From the NCBI GenBank assembly GCA_039545355.1, contig BCJJ01000011.1, positions 870,642 through 934,641 of the forward strand: DNA of 64,000 bases. The letters are read 5' to 3'. The DNA comes from Trichosporon coremiiforme (lineage: Eukaryota; Basidiomycota; Tremellomycetes; Trichosporonales; Trichosporonaceae). Position 1 is the stretch's first letter, and the number at the start of each line of letters is the position of its first letter. The notes beneath the pieces are model-generated. The model saw only the letters and a list, made by a program, of their open reading frames with translations. It made no database searches and had not been told where the DNA came from. Below, in pieces: positions 12,659 to 22,085 of the stretch. The position numbers and the translations under genes are program-made.

Positions 12659-14326
12659 ATGTCCTCGTACACGCCCGAAGACGCGCCGGCGACGATAGCG
12701 GCGCAGATGGACATGTCGTCCGAGCTCGCGAATCAGGCGGCCGCCGAGGCCGCCGTCGCGGCCGCGATCAAACATGCGCAGAACGTCGACTCGCACCATG
12801 CCTCGCACTCTCACGCGCACCATCCTCCACACGCTCATAGCCAGCCGAGGTCTGAATCTTCCTCCTCTGCCCCTCATGCCGGTGTCGGGGGTGAGTCGGC
12901 CTCTGCGTCCCCAGGACCGCAGCCTGGCCAAGGTCCCCCACCGCCAGCACCTTACAGGCGTCCGCCTTCCTTCCCCTTCGGCCCACCGCATCGGCAAGCT
13001 CCCGACAGTCCGCTCTCGAACGCCCAGCAGCTCGTGATCCTGCGCGAGTTCTATGCCCGCAACCCGAATCCAGGCCGTAGGGAACTGGAACAGCTCGCGG
13101 AACGCACAGGTCGGCCATGGAACAAGATTAGGGAATACTTCAGGCAGAGGCGGAACAAGCTCCGCGGTCTGGCGGATCTGGAGAGCATGGATGAGCCCGG
13201 GCGCGCAACGGGATGGCTGCAGGTCAGCTACCGGCCTCAGCCTGGCGCCTCCGTGTCCCAGCTTGCGTTGTATAACGCGTACCGGTCTCGGTTCGATCCA
13301 TACGCGGCCACCGCGCCGATGTTGGGCGGACAGGAACTGATCCAGCTCGCATGCGCTACTTTCCCCGGGTGCGAGATGGCGCGGGACGAGGGAGACTATG
13401 TCCTCCGTGGGCTGAGGGATAAAGAGGGAGGAAGCGAGGAGTGGGACCGCAGCGTGGATGCGCTCGTTGAACCACTGCGGAGCACGACCTGGTAAGAGCT
13501 GATGTTGCGTAGGCAGAAGCTGACACCCAGGCTCCTGTCCAACTTCCAGCACCAGGGGGAACCTGGCGCACCGTCAATCACACAGACGGAGCTATACTCG
13601 AGCTATGCTGCGCGGTTCCTCGAGCCGCCGACGGGACAGGCGGACGACGACGAGCTCAAGGACTTCGAGGCGAACATGGCTGCTCAGGACGGTGAGGGCG
13701 AGAACGCAGCTTCGGGGTCTGGCTCTGCCGAGGCGGAGAATAACGCCGACAACTCTGGCGCGAACGAATCAAACGAAGGTGTGGACGGCGTCGGTGTCGG
13801 TGTCGACTCGGGCGTGAGCGGAGTATCGCAGGAGATCGACGACATCAACAGCTTCCTCCCACCGGCCCCCGACTCCCCACCCCCGCCACAGCAAGAAGAC
13901 CGCAAACCCCCACGCCTCCTGAACCCCGTCGAGCTCATCGCCCTGACGCGTATGACGTTCCCCAAAGCCGAGCCGGCCGTAGACGACGAAGGCCGCTTCA
14001 TCATCCGCGGCATTGAGCGCCGCGATGGGGTCGAGAAGGGCCGCCCCCGCGCTACGGACATGTTCCCGTTTGCATTGGCTAGTCAGCCCAACCCCTCCGA
14101 TCCTGCGCATCCGTTCACGGCACTGCTGAAGCGGAAACTGGCACTGTTGGATCCGGACCCGGAACAGCCGCGCAAACGTGCTGCAGGAATTGGCGTCAAC
14201 ATCGCCCCGCAGCCTGAGCCAGAGCACGAACTGAGCCAGGATGAGCGTGAGCTCCTCGACGGTCTCAGGCGGTTCAGGGGCAGCTCGCTCGGCAAGGAGG
14301 TGCGCGACGTGTGTGTTCAGCAGTAG
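12659..14326 (+). CDS. Atypical homeodomain protein with two RFX-like repeats
   Basis: Probable nuclear DNA-binding protein. The ATG at 12659 lies in a good context (CCCGCCATGTCC). One 39-nt intron (13492-13530) joins two exons into 542 residues. A His/Ser/Pro-rich N-terminus is followed by a homeodomain-like segment at about residues 117-172 (LSNAQQLVILREFYARNPNP ... REYFRQRRNKLR). The helix-3 signature WFxNRR reads YFRQRR, so the usual Trp48 and Asn51 are replaced by Tyr and Gln. Two copies of a roughly 55-residue module follow. The first has LALYNAYRSRF ... GGQELIQLACATFPGCE ... YVLRGL; the second has TELYSSYAARF ... NPVELIALTRMTFPKAE ... FIIRGI, with an acidic linker inside the second. 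The modules resemble RFX/Rsc9-type winged helices, which is my inference. Tail-to-tail with DUO1, 55 bp apart. No mating-type homeodomain partner is nearby. Confidence 0.78.
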
Positions 14327-14381
14327 TGCGCGTTCAAGCAGTAGTACTGTGTAGAAGCAAAATAGTATAATGCATATATGT

Positions 14382-15596
14382 CTAGCGTCCGTACCCGCTG
14401 CTCGGGACGTTGGCGTACCGCCCTCCCAAGCCAGATGCAGGCCTCCTGAACCCGCTCGTCGTGCGGGCGTGCCCGCTCCCCGTCGCCGTGCCGGCTGAAG
14501 TACCTGCCGCACTGGTCGGCCGGCTGCGTGACGGCGCTGGAATCGAGCTTCCTCGTCCCCTGAGTCCCCCGCGAGTAGGCCGCACGCCGGGTCTGCCCCG
14601 AGTAGCCGCTGCGCTGCGGGCTTTGGCAGCAGCCTCGCGCTCCGCTGCAGCCTGGCGTTCCTGCTCCCTCCTTGCTGCCTCCTCGGCTTCGGCGGCTCGT
14701 CGTGCTTCTTCGGCGGCGGCTCGCTCCGCCGCGCGGTCCGCCTCGGCTTGCAAAGCTGCAGCGTCCTGTCGTCAGCTCACCTCTTCCCATGATCAGCTGT
14801 TGGAGAGGACGCCTCACGTCTTCAGCTCCGGTCCACTTCTCATTCATGACGAGCTGGCGTGTGTGTTCCGACTGTCCGAGAAGCTTGACGTAGTCGTCGA
14901 GCAGCGCCGACGTCTGCGCGACGCGGGTCGCTAGTCGCTTATGGTCAGCTCACCTTGTGTGATGTGGGCTGGACATACCGTGTTGTGCGCCCGTCCCTCC
15001 TCCAGCGCACTCATTAGCGTGTCAAACACTGTGTTAATGCGTTTCAGCTCCGCCAGCGACGTCCGCAGCGCCTCGTCCCTCGCCTCAGCGGATTGCGGCT
15101 CTTCCTTCCGCTCTGGCTCGGGATCTTCCCGGTGATCGTCCTCTGGCTCCTCAGCCTCCTCCTGCACCGTCTCGTCCCATGCGAATGTTGGAGGACGGCG
15201 TTCCGGTCGCAATGCCCGGTCCGCCGCCTGCGATGTGCTCGGCTGGCTGCGCTCGCTCCGTTCTGACGGCGGGTCCAATGGCGGACGGGCACCGGTCCGT
15301 AACGTTGAGGTATGCGCCGGCGTCACCTCGGCCATGCCGGGGGCGAAGAGAGAGAATCGAGGTTTGGACGGCGGACGAGAGGTCGATGGCGGCGCGATGG
15401 GAACGGGGCGGGACGAGGACGAAGCGATGCTGCTCGACGTTGAGCCTGATGCCGGCGGTCGCCCGAGCCCGAGGCCACGAGAAGCGGACGGGATGTCGAA
15501 CGACTCTTCGTCCGCTATACTCAGGTCCGCGAGGACGAGAGTTCCGTCGTCATCGTCTAATGGCTTGTTCGTCAGGAAGGGCGAGTCCATGGTCAT
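14382..15596 (-). CDS. DUO1: DASH/Dam1 complex subunit Duo1
   Basis: Subunit of the DASH complex, which forms rings on spindle microtubules and couples kinetochores to their plus ends. Three exons (15596-14979, 14937-14818, 14765-14382) give 373 residues. The conserved Duo1 helical region spans LKRINTVFDTLMSALEEGRAH and, after the first intron, TSALLDDYVKLLGQSEHTRQ followed by EKWTGAED. A disordered Ser/Pro- and acid-rich N-terminus of about 180 residues precedes it. An Ala/Glu/Arg coiled coil (QAEADRAAERAAAEEARRAA) and a basic Arg/Gly tail, plausibly microtubule-binding, follow. Both introns have AGCTGAC branch motifs. The start could instead be the second Met two codons in. Divergent from RSA4 over 288 bp. 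The DASH assignment rests on the helical core and is strong. Confidence 0.9.
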
Positions 15597-15884
15597 CGGT
15601 CGGCAACGAAAGGTCGATGTTGTGATCGCTGCTGCAGCTGTGCGCGTCAAGTTGTCAACAAACGGCGGCGCGTCTTCCCAGAGTGCTCTGGCCGAATACA
15701 ACGACAGATTAGCGGAACCAATCCTATGCAACAACCTGTCATTTGAGTTATCTCTAATGCGTGGCAAAGCATGACGCTTACCGTGCCTGAATTTCAAGAT
15801 TTCTGAAGTCAGTCGCAGACCGCATCCAACTGCAGGTTTCCGAGCACCGTCCGTCGCACATCCACAACAAACATTAGATCCACC
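15597..15884. promoter_or_regulatory. Bidirectional promoter between DUO1 and RSA4
   Basis: The 288-bp gap separates two divergently transcribed start codons, so both promoters must lie here or overlap the neighbouring gene. No TATA box was evident. The 3' part (about 15840-15884) is pyrimidine/CA-rich, as expected of an RSA4 leader. Confidence 0.6.
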
Positions 15885-17479
15885 ATGGCGACGCAACTCC
15901 CGCCCCCGAAACGACAGAAGTCGAACTACGCCAAGTCGCTCCTGCCCCCGTCCGCGCCGGAGCCCGAGGTGCCCGTCCCGCAGATCGTTGTCCAGTTCAA
16001 GAACTCGGAGACTGGCCAGAGCCTCGGTCCCGCGATCAACCTCCCGGCGGACACTGCCCGTGATGCGCTGCAGATGCTTGTGAACAAGCTGCGCGGAGAG
16101 GTGAGCCGAGAATGTTTCGAACGTATCTGACAGGACAGGACGAGGACCCGCTGCCGTACGCTTTCCACCTCCAGGCTAAGGACGCCTCGAGGGTTGCGAT
16201 TCACGACTCGATTCTCGCCGACGCCCTCCAGCCCAAGGCGAGCACAAGCACAGCACCTGCCTTCTCGCAGGAAGACGTGTTCGAGCTATGGTGCGAGCCG
16301 CAGGCTGTTTTCCGCGTCCGTGCTGTTGGACGGTGTTCCGCGACGTTGTCCGGCCACGCTAGCCCGATCCTCTGCGCCGCCCACTCCCCGACGGGACGGT
16401 ACGCGGCGACCGGAAGCGGAGATGCGACGTGCCGCGTGTGGGACATGGAGACTGAGACGCCGCGCTGGACGCTTACGGGACACAAGGGTTGGGTGCTGTG
16501 CGTCGAGTGGGACGCTCGGGAGAAGCTTCTCGCGACCGGTGGACACGATGGACAGGTGCGCCTGTGGGACATCAAGACGGGACAGGCGGCCGGCCAGCCT
16601 CTGCTGGGACACACGAAGTGGGTCACTTCGATGGCCTTCGAACCGCTGCACCTCGCGAAGGGGCAACCCCGCCTCGCGACCGCGAGCAAGGACGGCACGG
16701 TGCGTGTGTGGAACACGGCGACGAGGAAGCTCGAGTTTGTGCTCTCGGGACACTCTGCGAGCGTCAACGTCGTGCGCTGGGGCGGCGAGAACGTCATCTA
16801 CACCGGCTCGTCCGACCGTACCGTCCGCGTCTGGGCTGGTACGGACGGCAAGCTCATCCGCACGCTGAGCGAGCACGCGCACTGGGTCAACACGATGGCG
16901 CTGTCGACCGACTTCGTCCTCCGCACTGGACCATTTGACCACACGGGCAAGCACCCGAAGGACGACGAGGAGGCCAGGGCCTGGGCCCTCAAGCGGTACA
17001 AGGAGCACACGTCGCAGCAGCCCGAGACAATGATCACGGGTTCGGACGACCACACCCTCTTCCTCTGGCCGGACCAGGCGAGCAGCTCGTTCTCCTCGAC
17101 GGCGACGCCGAAGAAGCCTCTCGCCCGTCTGACGGGACACCAGAAGCAGGTCAACCACGTCGCCTTCTCGCCTGACGGACGCTTCGTCGCGAGTGCCGGC
17201 TTCGACAACGCTGTCAAGCTCTGGGACGGACGTACCGGCAAGTTTGTCGCCAGCCTGCGTGGACACGTCGCTGCTGTCTACCGCCTCGCCTGGAGTGCCG
17301 ACTCCCGCCTCCTCGTATCTGCGTCCAAGGACTCGACGATCAAGCTCTGGAACCTCAAGACGTTCAAGATCAAGACCGACCTGCCCGGACACAACGACGA
17401 GGTGTACTGCGTCGACTTTGTCGCCGACAAGGTCGTCAGTGGAGGACGTGACAAGGTCGTCAAGATCTGGCGCCACTAA
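15885..17479 (+). CDS. RSA4: Notchless/Rsa4 ribosome assembly factor (WD40)
   Basis: Nucleolar WD-repeat protein of the pre-60S particle. Its N-terminal ubiquitin-like domain contacts the MIDAS domain of the AAA ATPase Rea1/Mdn1 during release of assembly factors. Exon 1 (15885-16100) and exon 2 (16139-17479) join in frame to 518 residues. The start carries a basic motif (PPPKRQK). The NLE/UBL domain follows (VVQFKNSETGQSLGP ... LQMLVNKLRGE-DEDPLPYAFHL). Eight WD-type repeats then run to the end (SGHASPILCAAHSP, TGHKGWVLCVEW, LGHTKWVTSMAF, SGHSASVNVVRW, SEHAHWVNTMAL, TGHQKQVNHVAF, RGHVAAVYRLAW, PGHNDEVYCVDF), ending VVKIWRH. Length and order match the family. The acceptor at 16138 was chosen over one five bases upstream because only it keeps the frame. 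Confidence 0.96.
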
Positions 17480-17923
17480 GGCAATAGCTGAACGAGTGTC
17501 TGTATGTTAGGTATAGGAGTAGACTAGATGCATCTTCCGGATATGTTTGACAACGATTTTCTTGCAGAGCAACCATGACTCTAAATGTGTTCCGCGATGT
17601 TCAGTTTGTTTATCTAAGGCCAACACAGGTCAAGCCAGGCGCCGTGCACTGGTTATCGTCCATGTTGCTTGCTGCGAAGGGTGTTAGTAGATAAGACGGG
17701 CAGCTGGGAGTCTTAAGATCTCAGCACAAGGCGAATGGTGGCCTTCTAACCCCCTCTCCTGATACTCCACATGAGCTCTCAGGGCGACATCGACTGGGCA
17801 GGTTGCCCCTACGGCGAGCGCTTGCAGGCTGCTCTCAGGCTGACCCAGCACCAACAATCCACTTCCGGGCCTCTGGATGATAAGCGACTGTCCCGGGACG
17901 CTTCCAACAACCTGTCTTCGGAC
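17480..17923. other. RSA4 3' flank and spacer before tRNA-Pro
   Basis: 444 bp with no open frame worth calling. It should contain the RSA4 terminator region. CTGTCTTCGGAC at 17912-17923, immediately before the tRNA, recurs inside the tRNA intron. Confidence 0.5.
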
Positions 17924-18043
17924 GTTCTCGTGGTGTAGTGGTTATCATACTCTCTTAGGGTGATCTAACATCTTGAGCTTTGCCTCCAACTGTCTTCGGA
18001 CAGCGATTGGGAGTGGCCCCGGGTTCAAATCCCGGCGAGGACC
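17924..18043 (+). tRNA. tRNA-Pro (AGG) with an intron of about 47 nt
   Basis: The acceptor stem pairs GTTCTCG (17924-17930) with CGAGGAC (18036-18042). The D arm contains GTGTAGTGGTTAT. The T arm is CCGGG-TTCAAAT-CCCGG. The anticodon stem pairs CTCTC with GGGAG, giving a loop TT-AGG-G...T, hence anticodon AGG (proline). An intron of about 47 nt sits after position 37, the canonical place, and carries a CTGTC-TTCG-GACAG hairpin. A T-run (18047-18050) follows as a pol III terminator. The loop TTAGGGT matches eukaryotic tRNA-Pro(AGG). Leu and Lys readings were rejected because their stems do not pair. Confidence 0.9.
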
Positions 18044-18369
18044 TTCTTTTGCATTTCTTTCGACTCTCAGCTTTTGAACGAGCTCCAAACGAGCGGAATC
18101 GGCGCGGAAAGAGGGCTAGGAGGGCTCGCAGAAGAACCACCCTTTGCTGGGTGGCCCTCAAACTTTTTCGCGGGGGGTTTTGCGCCCCTGCCCTATCGCT
18201 CTGAGTCAGGGCGGTGCCTCGCGTTTGGTCCCGATATCGCAATCGGGGCGCCGGTGGCACTTTTGCTCCCGCTCGCGTTTTCGACCTCCGCACGAGAAAA
18301 GTTAAGCCAGTGAAATATGATCGCCCGACGGACAGAGCTCGCCATCGTCGAGCAAAGCGCACATGACGC
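18044..18369. other. Spacer between convergent tRNA genes
   Basis: About 325 bp with no supported gene. It holds GC-rich stretches and a G-run near 18171, but no third tRNA-like cloverleaf was found. Confidence 0.5.
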
Positions 18370-18374
18370 AAAAA
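18370..18374 (-). terminator. Pol III terminator of tRNA-Ala
   Basis: Five consecutive T on the minus strand about 10 nt past the tRNA 3' end, the usual RNA polymerase III stop signal. Confidence 0.75.
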
Positions 18375-18384
18375 GGAATGATTC

Positions 18385-18467
18385 TGGACGACTTAGGAAT
18401 CGAACCAAAGACCTCGTCAACATTAGGCAGTGCTAATGACGCGCTCTACCAACTGAGCTAGACGCCC
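18385..18467 (-). tRNA. tRNA-Ala (AGC) with a 10-nt intron
   Basis: On the minus strand GGGCGTC (from 18467) pairs with GTCGTCC, leaving discriminator A. The stem contains the G3:U70 pair that marks alanine tRNAs and one T-T mismatch. The D arm is GCTCAGTTGGTAGAGC. The anticodon stem CGTCA/TGACG encloses TT-AGC-A plus a short insert and a final T, hence anticodon AGC with an intron of about 10 nt after position 37. The T arm is TTTGG-TTCGATT-CCTAA with one mismatch. An alternative anticodon AAT (Ile) lies in the insert but is misplaced relative to the stem. G3:U70 decides for alanine. Confidence 0.85.
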
Positions 18468-18796
18468 CAGAACTGATAGCGGGTTTCTCCCGCCAAAATG
18501 AACCAGGTCGCAGAAAATCGGACTAATGGAGGTGGAGAGCACCAGGAAGCGTGCATGGACTGAGCCGAGCGTGACGCTTCGCGATGTCAAGTAGAAGCAG
18601 GAGTATAAGGCCAGAGACAGATCCTAGCGCCTCATGGCACCTCTACTCTACGGCGGACGTCCTCGAAAGGAAGTGTTCCGCTGCGTACCCGTGGATGCGG
18701 GAAGAGCAGCTTGGGCTCCAGTTACGTGACAGCTGCTACATTATACATCGGGTCTACATGTCATTACTCTACAGTGTTCATGAGGTACCTGGTGGC

Positions 18797-21700
18797 CTAG
18801 AGCCACTCCTGCTCACTGCCCTGCATCCTCCTGAGGATGTTGAGCTGCTCGTTCGCAAACCCGCCAAGGGCAGACGTGTGGCGCATAGCTTGCAGCGCGG
18901 CGACGGCGGCGTCGCGCTTAACGAGGCCGGCCATGACGTTGGGGGTCCAGTTGGGCTTTCCAGACAGACTGCGGTCAGCTCGGGGTCAGAAGGCTCGCAG
19001 CTCACTAGTAGATCGGGCCCATGAGATCCGCAACGAGCTCCTCGGCGCGCTCGCGGAAGTTCTCGTCGCCGAGGTATTTGACGTACTGCTTCAGCCAGTG
19101 CAGGTACTCGTCCTTGGATCCAAGGAGACGCGTGGCGTTCAAGCGCGTCTCGTAGTGACCCAAGCTGAGCGCCTCGTCCCACCACTTCGGCTTGTTGCGG
19201 ATCTGGGGAGGGTCGGACGGGAACTTGGCCTCAATCTCGGCCAGAGTCCAGCCCGCAGCAGGGGTGCGACCACCGCGCGTCCTGGACTCGTTAAGAGGGG
19301 ATCCGGCCCACCAGGGAGACGCTACCTGAGCCCAAGCACCGACACCCGAGTCGAACGCCCAGCCAGCGGGCTCAGAGGTGACGACGACGGGGCAGCCGTT
19401 GGGGCACACCGACGCAGCCATCACTTGGAGAGTCGTCGGTGATCCTCCGGAGGTGGAGGCGACGTCGAGAAGATGTGCCATCGAAGTCGGGGCGACGATG
19501 ACAGTGCCACGACGGGCGTCACTGCAGGTTAGCTGCAATCGGGCATCAAGTAGCTTACACTACGCGGACCATGCAGTCAACGGTGAACACCATCAGCATA
19601 TCCTTGGCGGCGGCAAGTTCTGAGACAGGGGCTGGCAGCTTAAACAAGAAAGAACTGAGGTTAGTTGAAGGCAGATGACCTGAACTCACAGTCGTCCAGC
19701 AGCCGAGTAGACTCGCACAGAGCCATCCTCTGATGCAACGGCGGAGAAAGAAACAGTTGACACAACAGCAAGCGCAGGAGAGGGGATGAAGTCCGTCCAC
19801 ACATCCTGCTTGTTGATGCTGAGAGACACAGTGTTGTTGCCGTGGTCGTCCGTCGCGTTCTCCGCAGTCAGGACACCCTGGCCATCCGTCTGCTGCACGC
19901 GGAGTGCACTCTGGATTGATGGAATGGGAAGCACGTGGCCACCCCCGGACGTCTGTCCACTGAGCACCACACGGGGGGCGCGAATCTCCTCGATGCGAGC
20001 CATCGGCCTGGTAACCCCCATGGTCCTACCCTTGGCCGCGCGATTATCATCCTCGAAGCCAAACTTGCGCTTGTCACCGACGCGCGAGTCATCCATGCCG
20101 GCGAACATGCTGGCGGTGGCGGCTGATCCCGAGCCAAAGCTGAGGGGTTCCTCGGCAGCGCGGGAGAAGGCGTCCTGAGCCCCGCTGCGAGGTGGTGACG
20201 CAGCAGGACGTGCGAGGGGTGCACGGCCGCCCAAGCTTGGTCGTGGTGGTCCGTTCGAGCTTGATGCGCCGCCAGTCATAGTACCGGACAGGTTGATGCG
20301 ACGTCCTTTCGGTTTGTTGCTCTTGCGAGGAATGATGACATTGACATGTTCTGTTGCACCGGGCGGGGGTGCCGTGAAGGACGATGACACAGACAGGGGC
20401 TTGGAGGGTGCGATACGTTTCCGAGACGATTTGTATCCGTACTCGTCGAGAATCTTGGACGTCATGTCCGCCTCCGCGAGCTCCGGGAACTCGCCCTCCT
20501 CGAACTTGACCGTGCAAATGGTTCCGTCCGCCGAGCAGCCGTAGAGTGTCAGGCCATCGTTCGCCCAGTCGAGGTCGAGCAGCTGGCGCATGAAGACGTC
20601 GCGGATAACAACGAGGGGTTTGTGCATGGTGTTGCGCCAGATAGAGATGTTGTAATCGTCGGCGCCGAGCGCGAGCATGCACGAGGCGTTAACCCTGCTT
20701 GGCGTCTCACCCTTCTGGAAGAACAGGCGAGGATTGAACGCGGCAACCTGAATCGTGTTCTGGTGGCCGACGAAGGAGATGTTGGACTGCCATCCCTCAC
20801 GCTCGATGACGGCAGCGACGAACACGGGTCCGTTCATGGCGTTTGATGCGGCAATGAAAGCACCATCAGGAGACCAACTGTCTGTCAGCTATCTGCCTGA
20901 CCTGCAAGGCTCACCTCAGACGGCGGAAGAAGGTCGACTGCGGAGACAGCTCGAAAGGCTTGCTGATGACCTGCACCTCCTGCCAAGTCTCCGTGTTCCA
21001 GATGCGCACCGTCTTGTCATCGGACTGAATGGTTAGAAGAGCACGAATGAGTAAACCAACCTGGGTGGCAAGGTAGTTCCCGACGGGGTCCCAAGTGACG
21101 CCCTTCACGAAACCCTGGTGCGTGTCGATCGTCTTGATACGTTCTGGGCGGTCAGCAAGCATCCATCGGAACCACGAACCGAAAGTGAACCCGTCCCAGA
21201 TGATGATCTTGGAGTCGAGGCCTACGGAGGCCAGCATCGAGTCGTCGCGGGACCACGCGCAGTCGACGACGTCGGCAACGTGCCCGACTAAGCGGCGGAG
21301 CGCCTTCCAGTTCTCGACGTTGACTTCCTCCGAGCCGAACACCCTTCCTCCACCCGAGGGATCGAGGTCCCACACGAGCAGCACAGCGTCGTCACTCCCG
21401 CTCGCGAGGTAGCGTCCGTGATGCGCCCAGCGCACAGTCAGCACTGGGCCGGTATGCGCCGACATCGTGCAGAGCAGCTTGTGGTTCGCGTCGTTCTCGG
21501 CGGCCTCGGCGTCCAGGATCGGTAGCGTCGACCAGATCTTGACCTTGTTGTCTGTTGGCGGGGCATGATTGGGGAGGGAGCATTGCGTAGAGAGTGCGAT
21601 GAAGGACGTTCATGTCAGTTTATGATCAAGGGAATCGCAGCTGGAAGCGCACCTTGGCCACCAGTCGCCAGTCGCGTCCCATCGGGATGCACGGAGAGGG

Positions 21701-21805
21701 AGTAGATGGGGCTCTTCGTCTTCTTCTCGCCTGTTTGTCAGCTTCAAGAGAGCACAAGAGCTCACCAGCCGCATGCTCGACCCAATTGGGCTTGATGACC
21801 CTCAT
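18797..21805 (-). CDS. HIR1: Histone chaperone HIR1/HIRA
   Basis: HIRA-family core of the HIR complex, which deposits H3-H4 independently of replication and represses histone genes. The start ATG at 21805 gives MRVIKPNWVEHA, the conserved HIRA N-terminus. Two short introns follow, then KSPIYSLSVHPDGTRLATGG and VKIWSTLPIL. The WD40 propeller includes LTVRWAHHGRYLASGSDD, VDCAWSRDDSMLASVGLD, VKGVTWDPVGNYLA, SFVGHQNTIQVAAFNP and LLDLDWANDGLTLYGCSADG. A disordered middle holds the basic RKRIAPSKP and KPKGRRINLSG region (B-domain-like). The C-terminal HIR domain follows (WTDFIPSPALAVV, VVVTSEPAGWAFDSG, YVKYLGDENFRERAEEL), ending near NVMAGLVKRDAAVAALQAM. Five or more small introns interrupt it, and two alternative 3' splice sites remain open. 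Divergent from MTW1. Confidence 0.94.
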
Positions 21806-22085
21806 GGCTGGCGGATTCCTCGTTGGTAGTTGCGGTGGTTGCAGTTGTTGCAGTCGACGTTGCTCCGATCGACGCCTCCGCTTCCTCCTAGCGCATCCCA
21901 AGGCATGGAATGCCGGCCATCAGCGGCAAGTACGCCAGGTGCCACACGTCATTGGTATTCCGCACGGAATCAATTCAATCATTCACTCAGGCTGGGTCCG
22001 TTACAATCGTGTAAACAAAGGGTTTGAGCGGCCTCCACTCTGCCTTCCTCCACCACCAGAATCACACCTCGACGAGCGACAAGAA
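21806..22085. promoter_or_regulatory. Bidirectional promoter between HIR1 and MTW1
   Basis: 280 bp between two divergent start codons. Contains GTTG-rich direct repeats near 21825-21855 on the plus strand. No TATA box seen. Confidence 0.55.

Noticed and set aside
12326..13552. Long minus-strand open frame (408 codons) across the homeodomain gene
   Set aside because: Antisense shadow in GC-rich sequence: Arg/Gly-rich, no domain, while the plus strand has a homeodomain and proper splice sites.
17924..18043. Reading the tRNA as Leu(TAG) or Lys(CTT)
   Set aside because: Those anticodon placements leave the anticodon stem unpaired. CTCTC/GGGAG pairing and the T-arm spacing give AGG (Pro).
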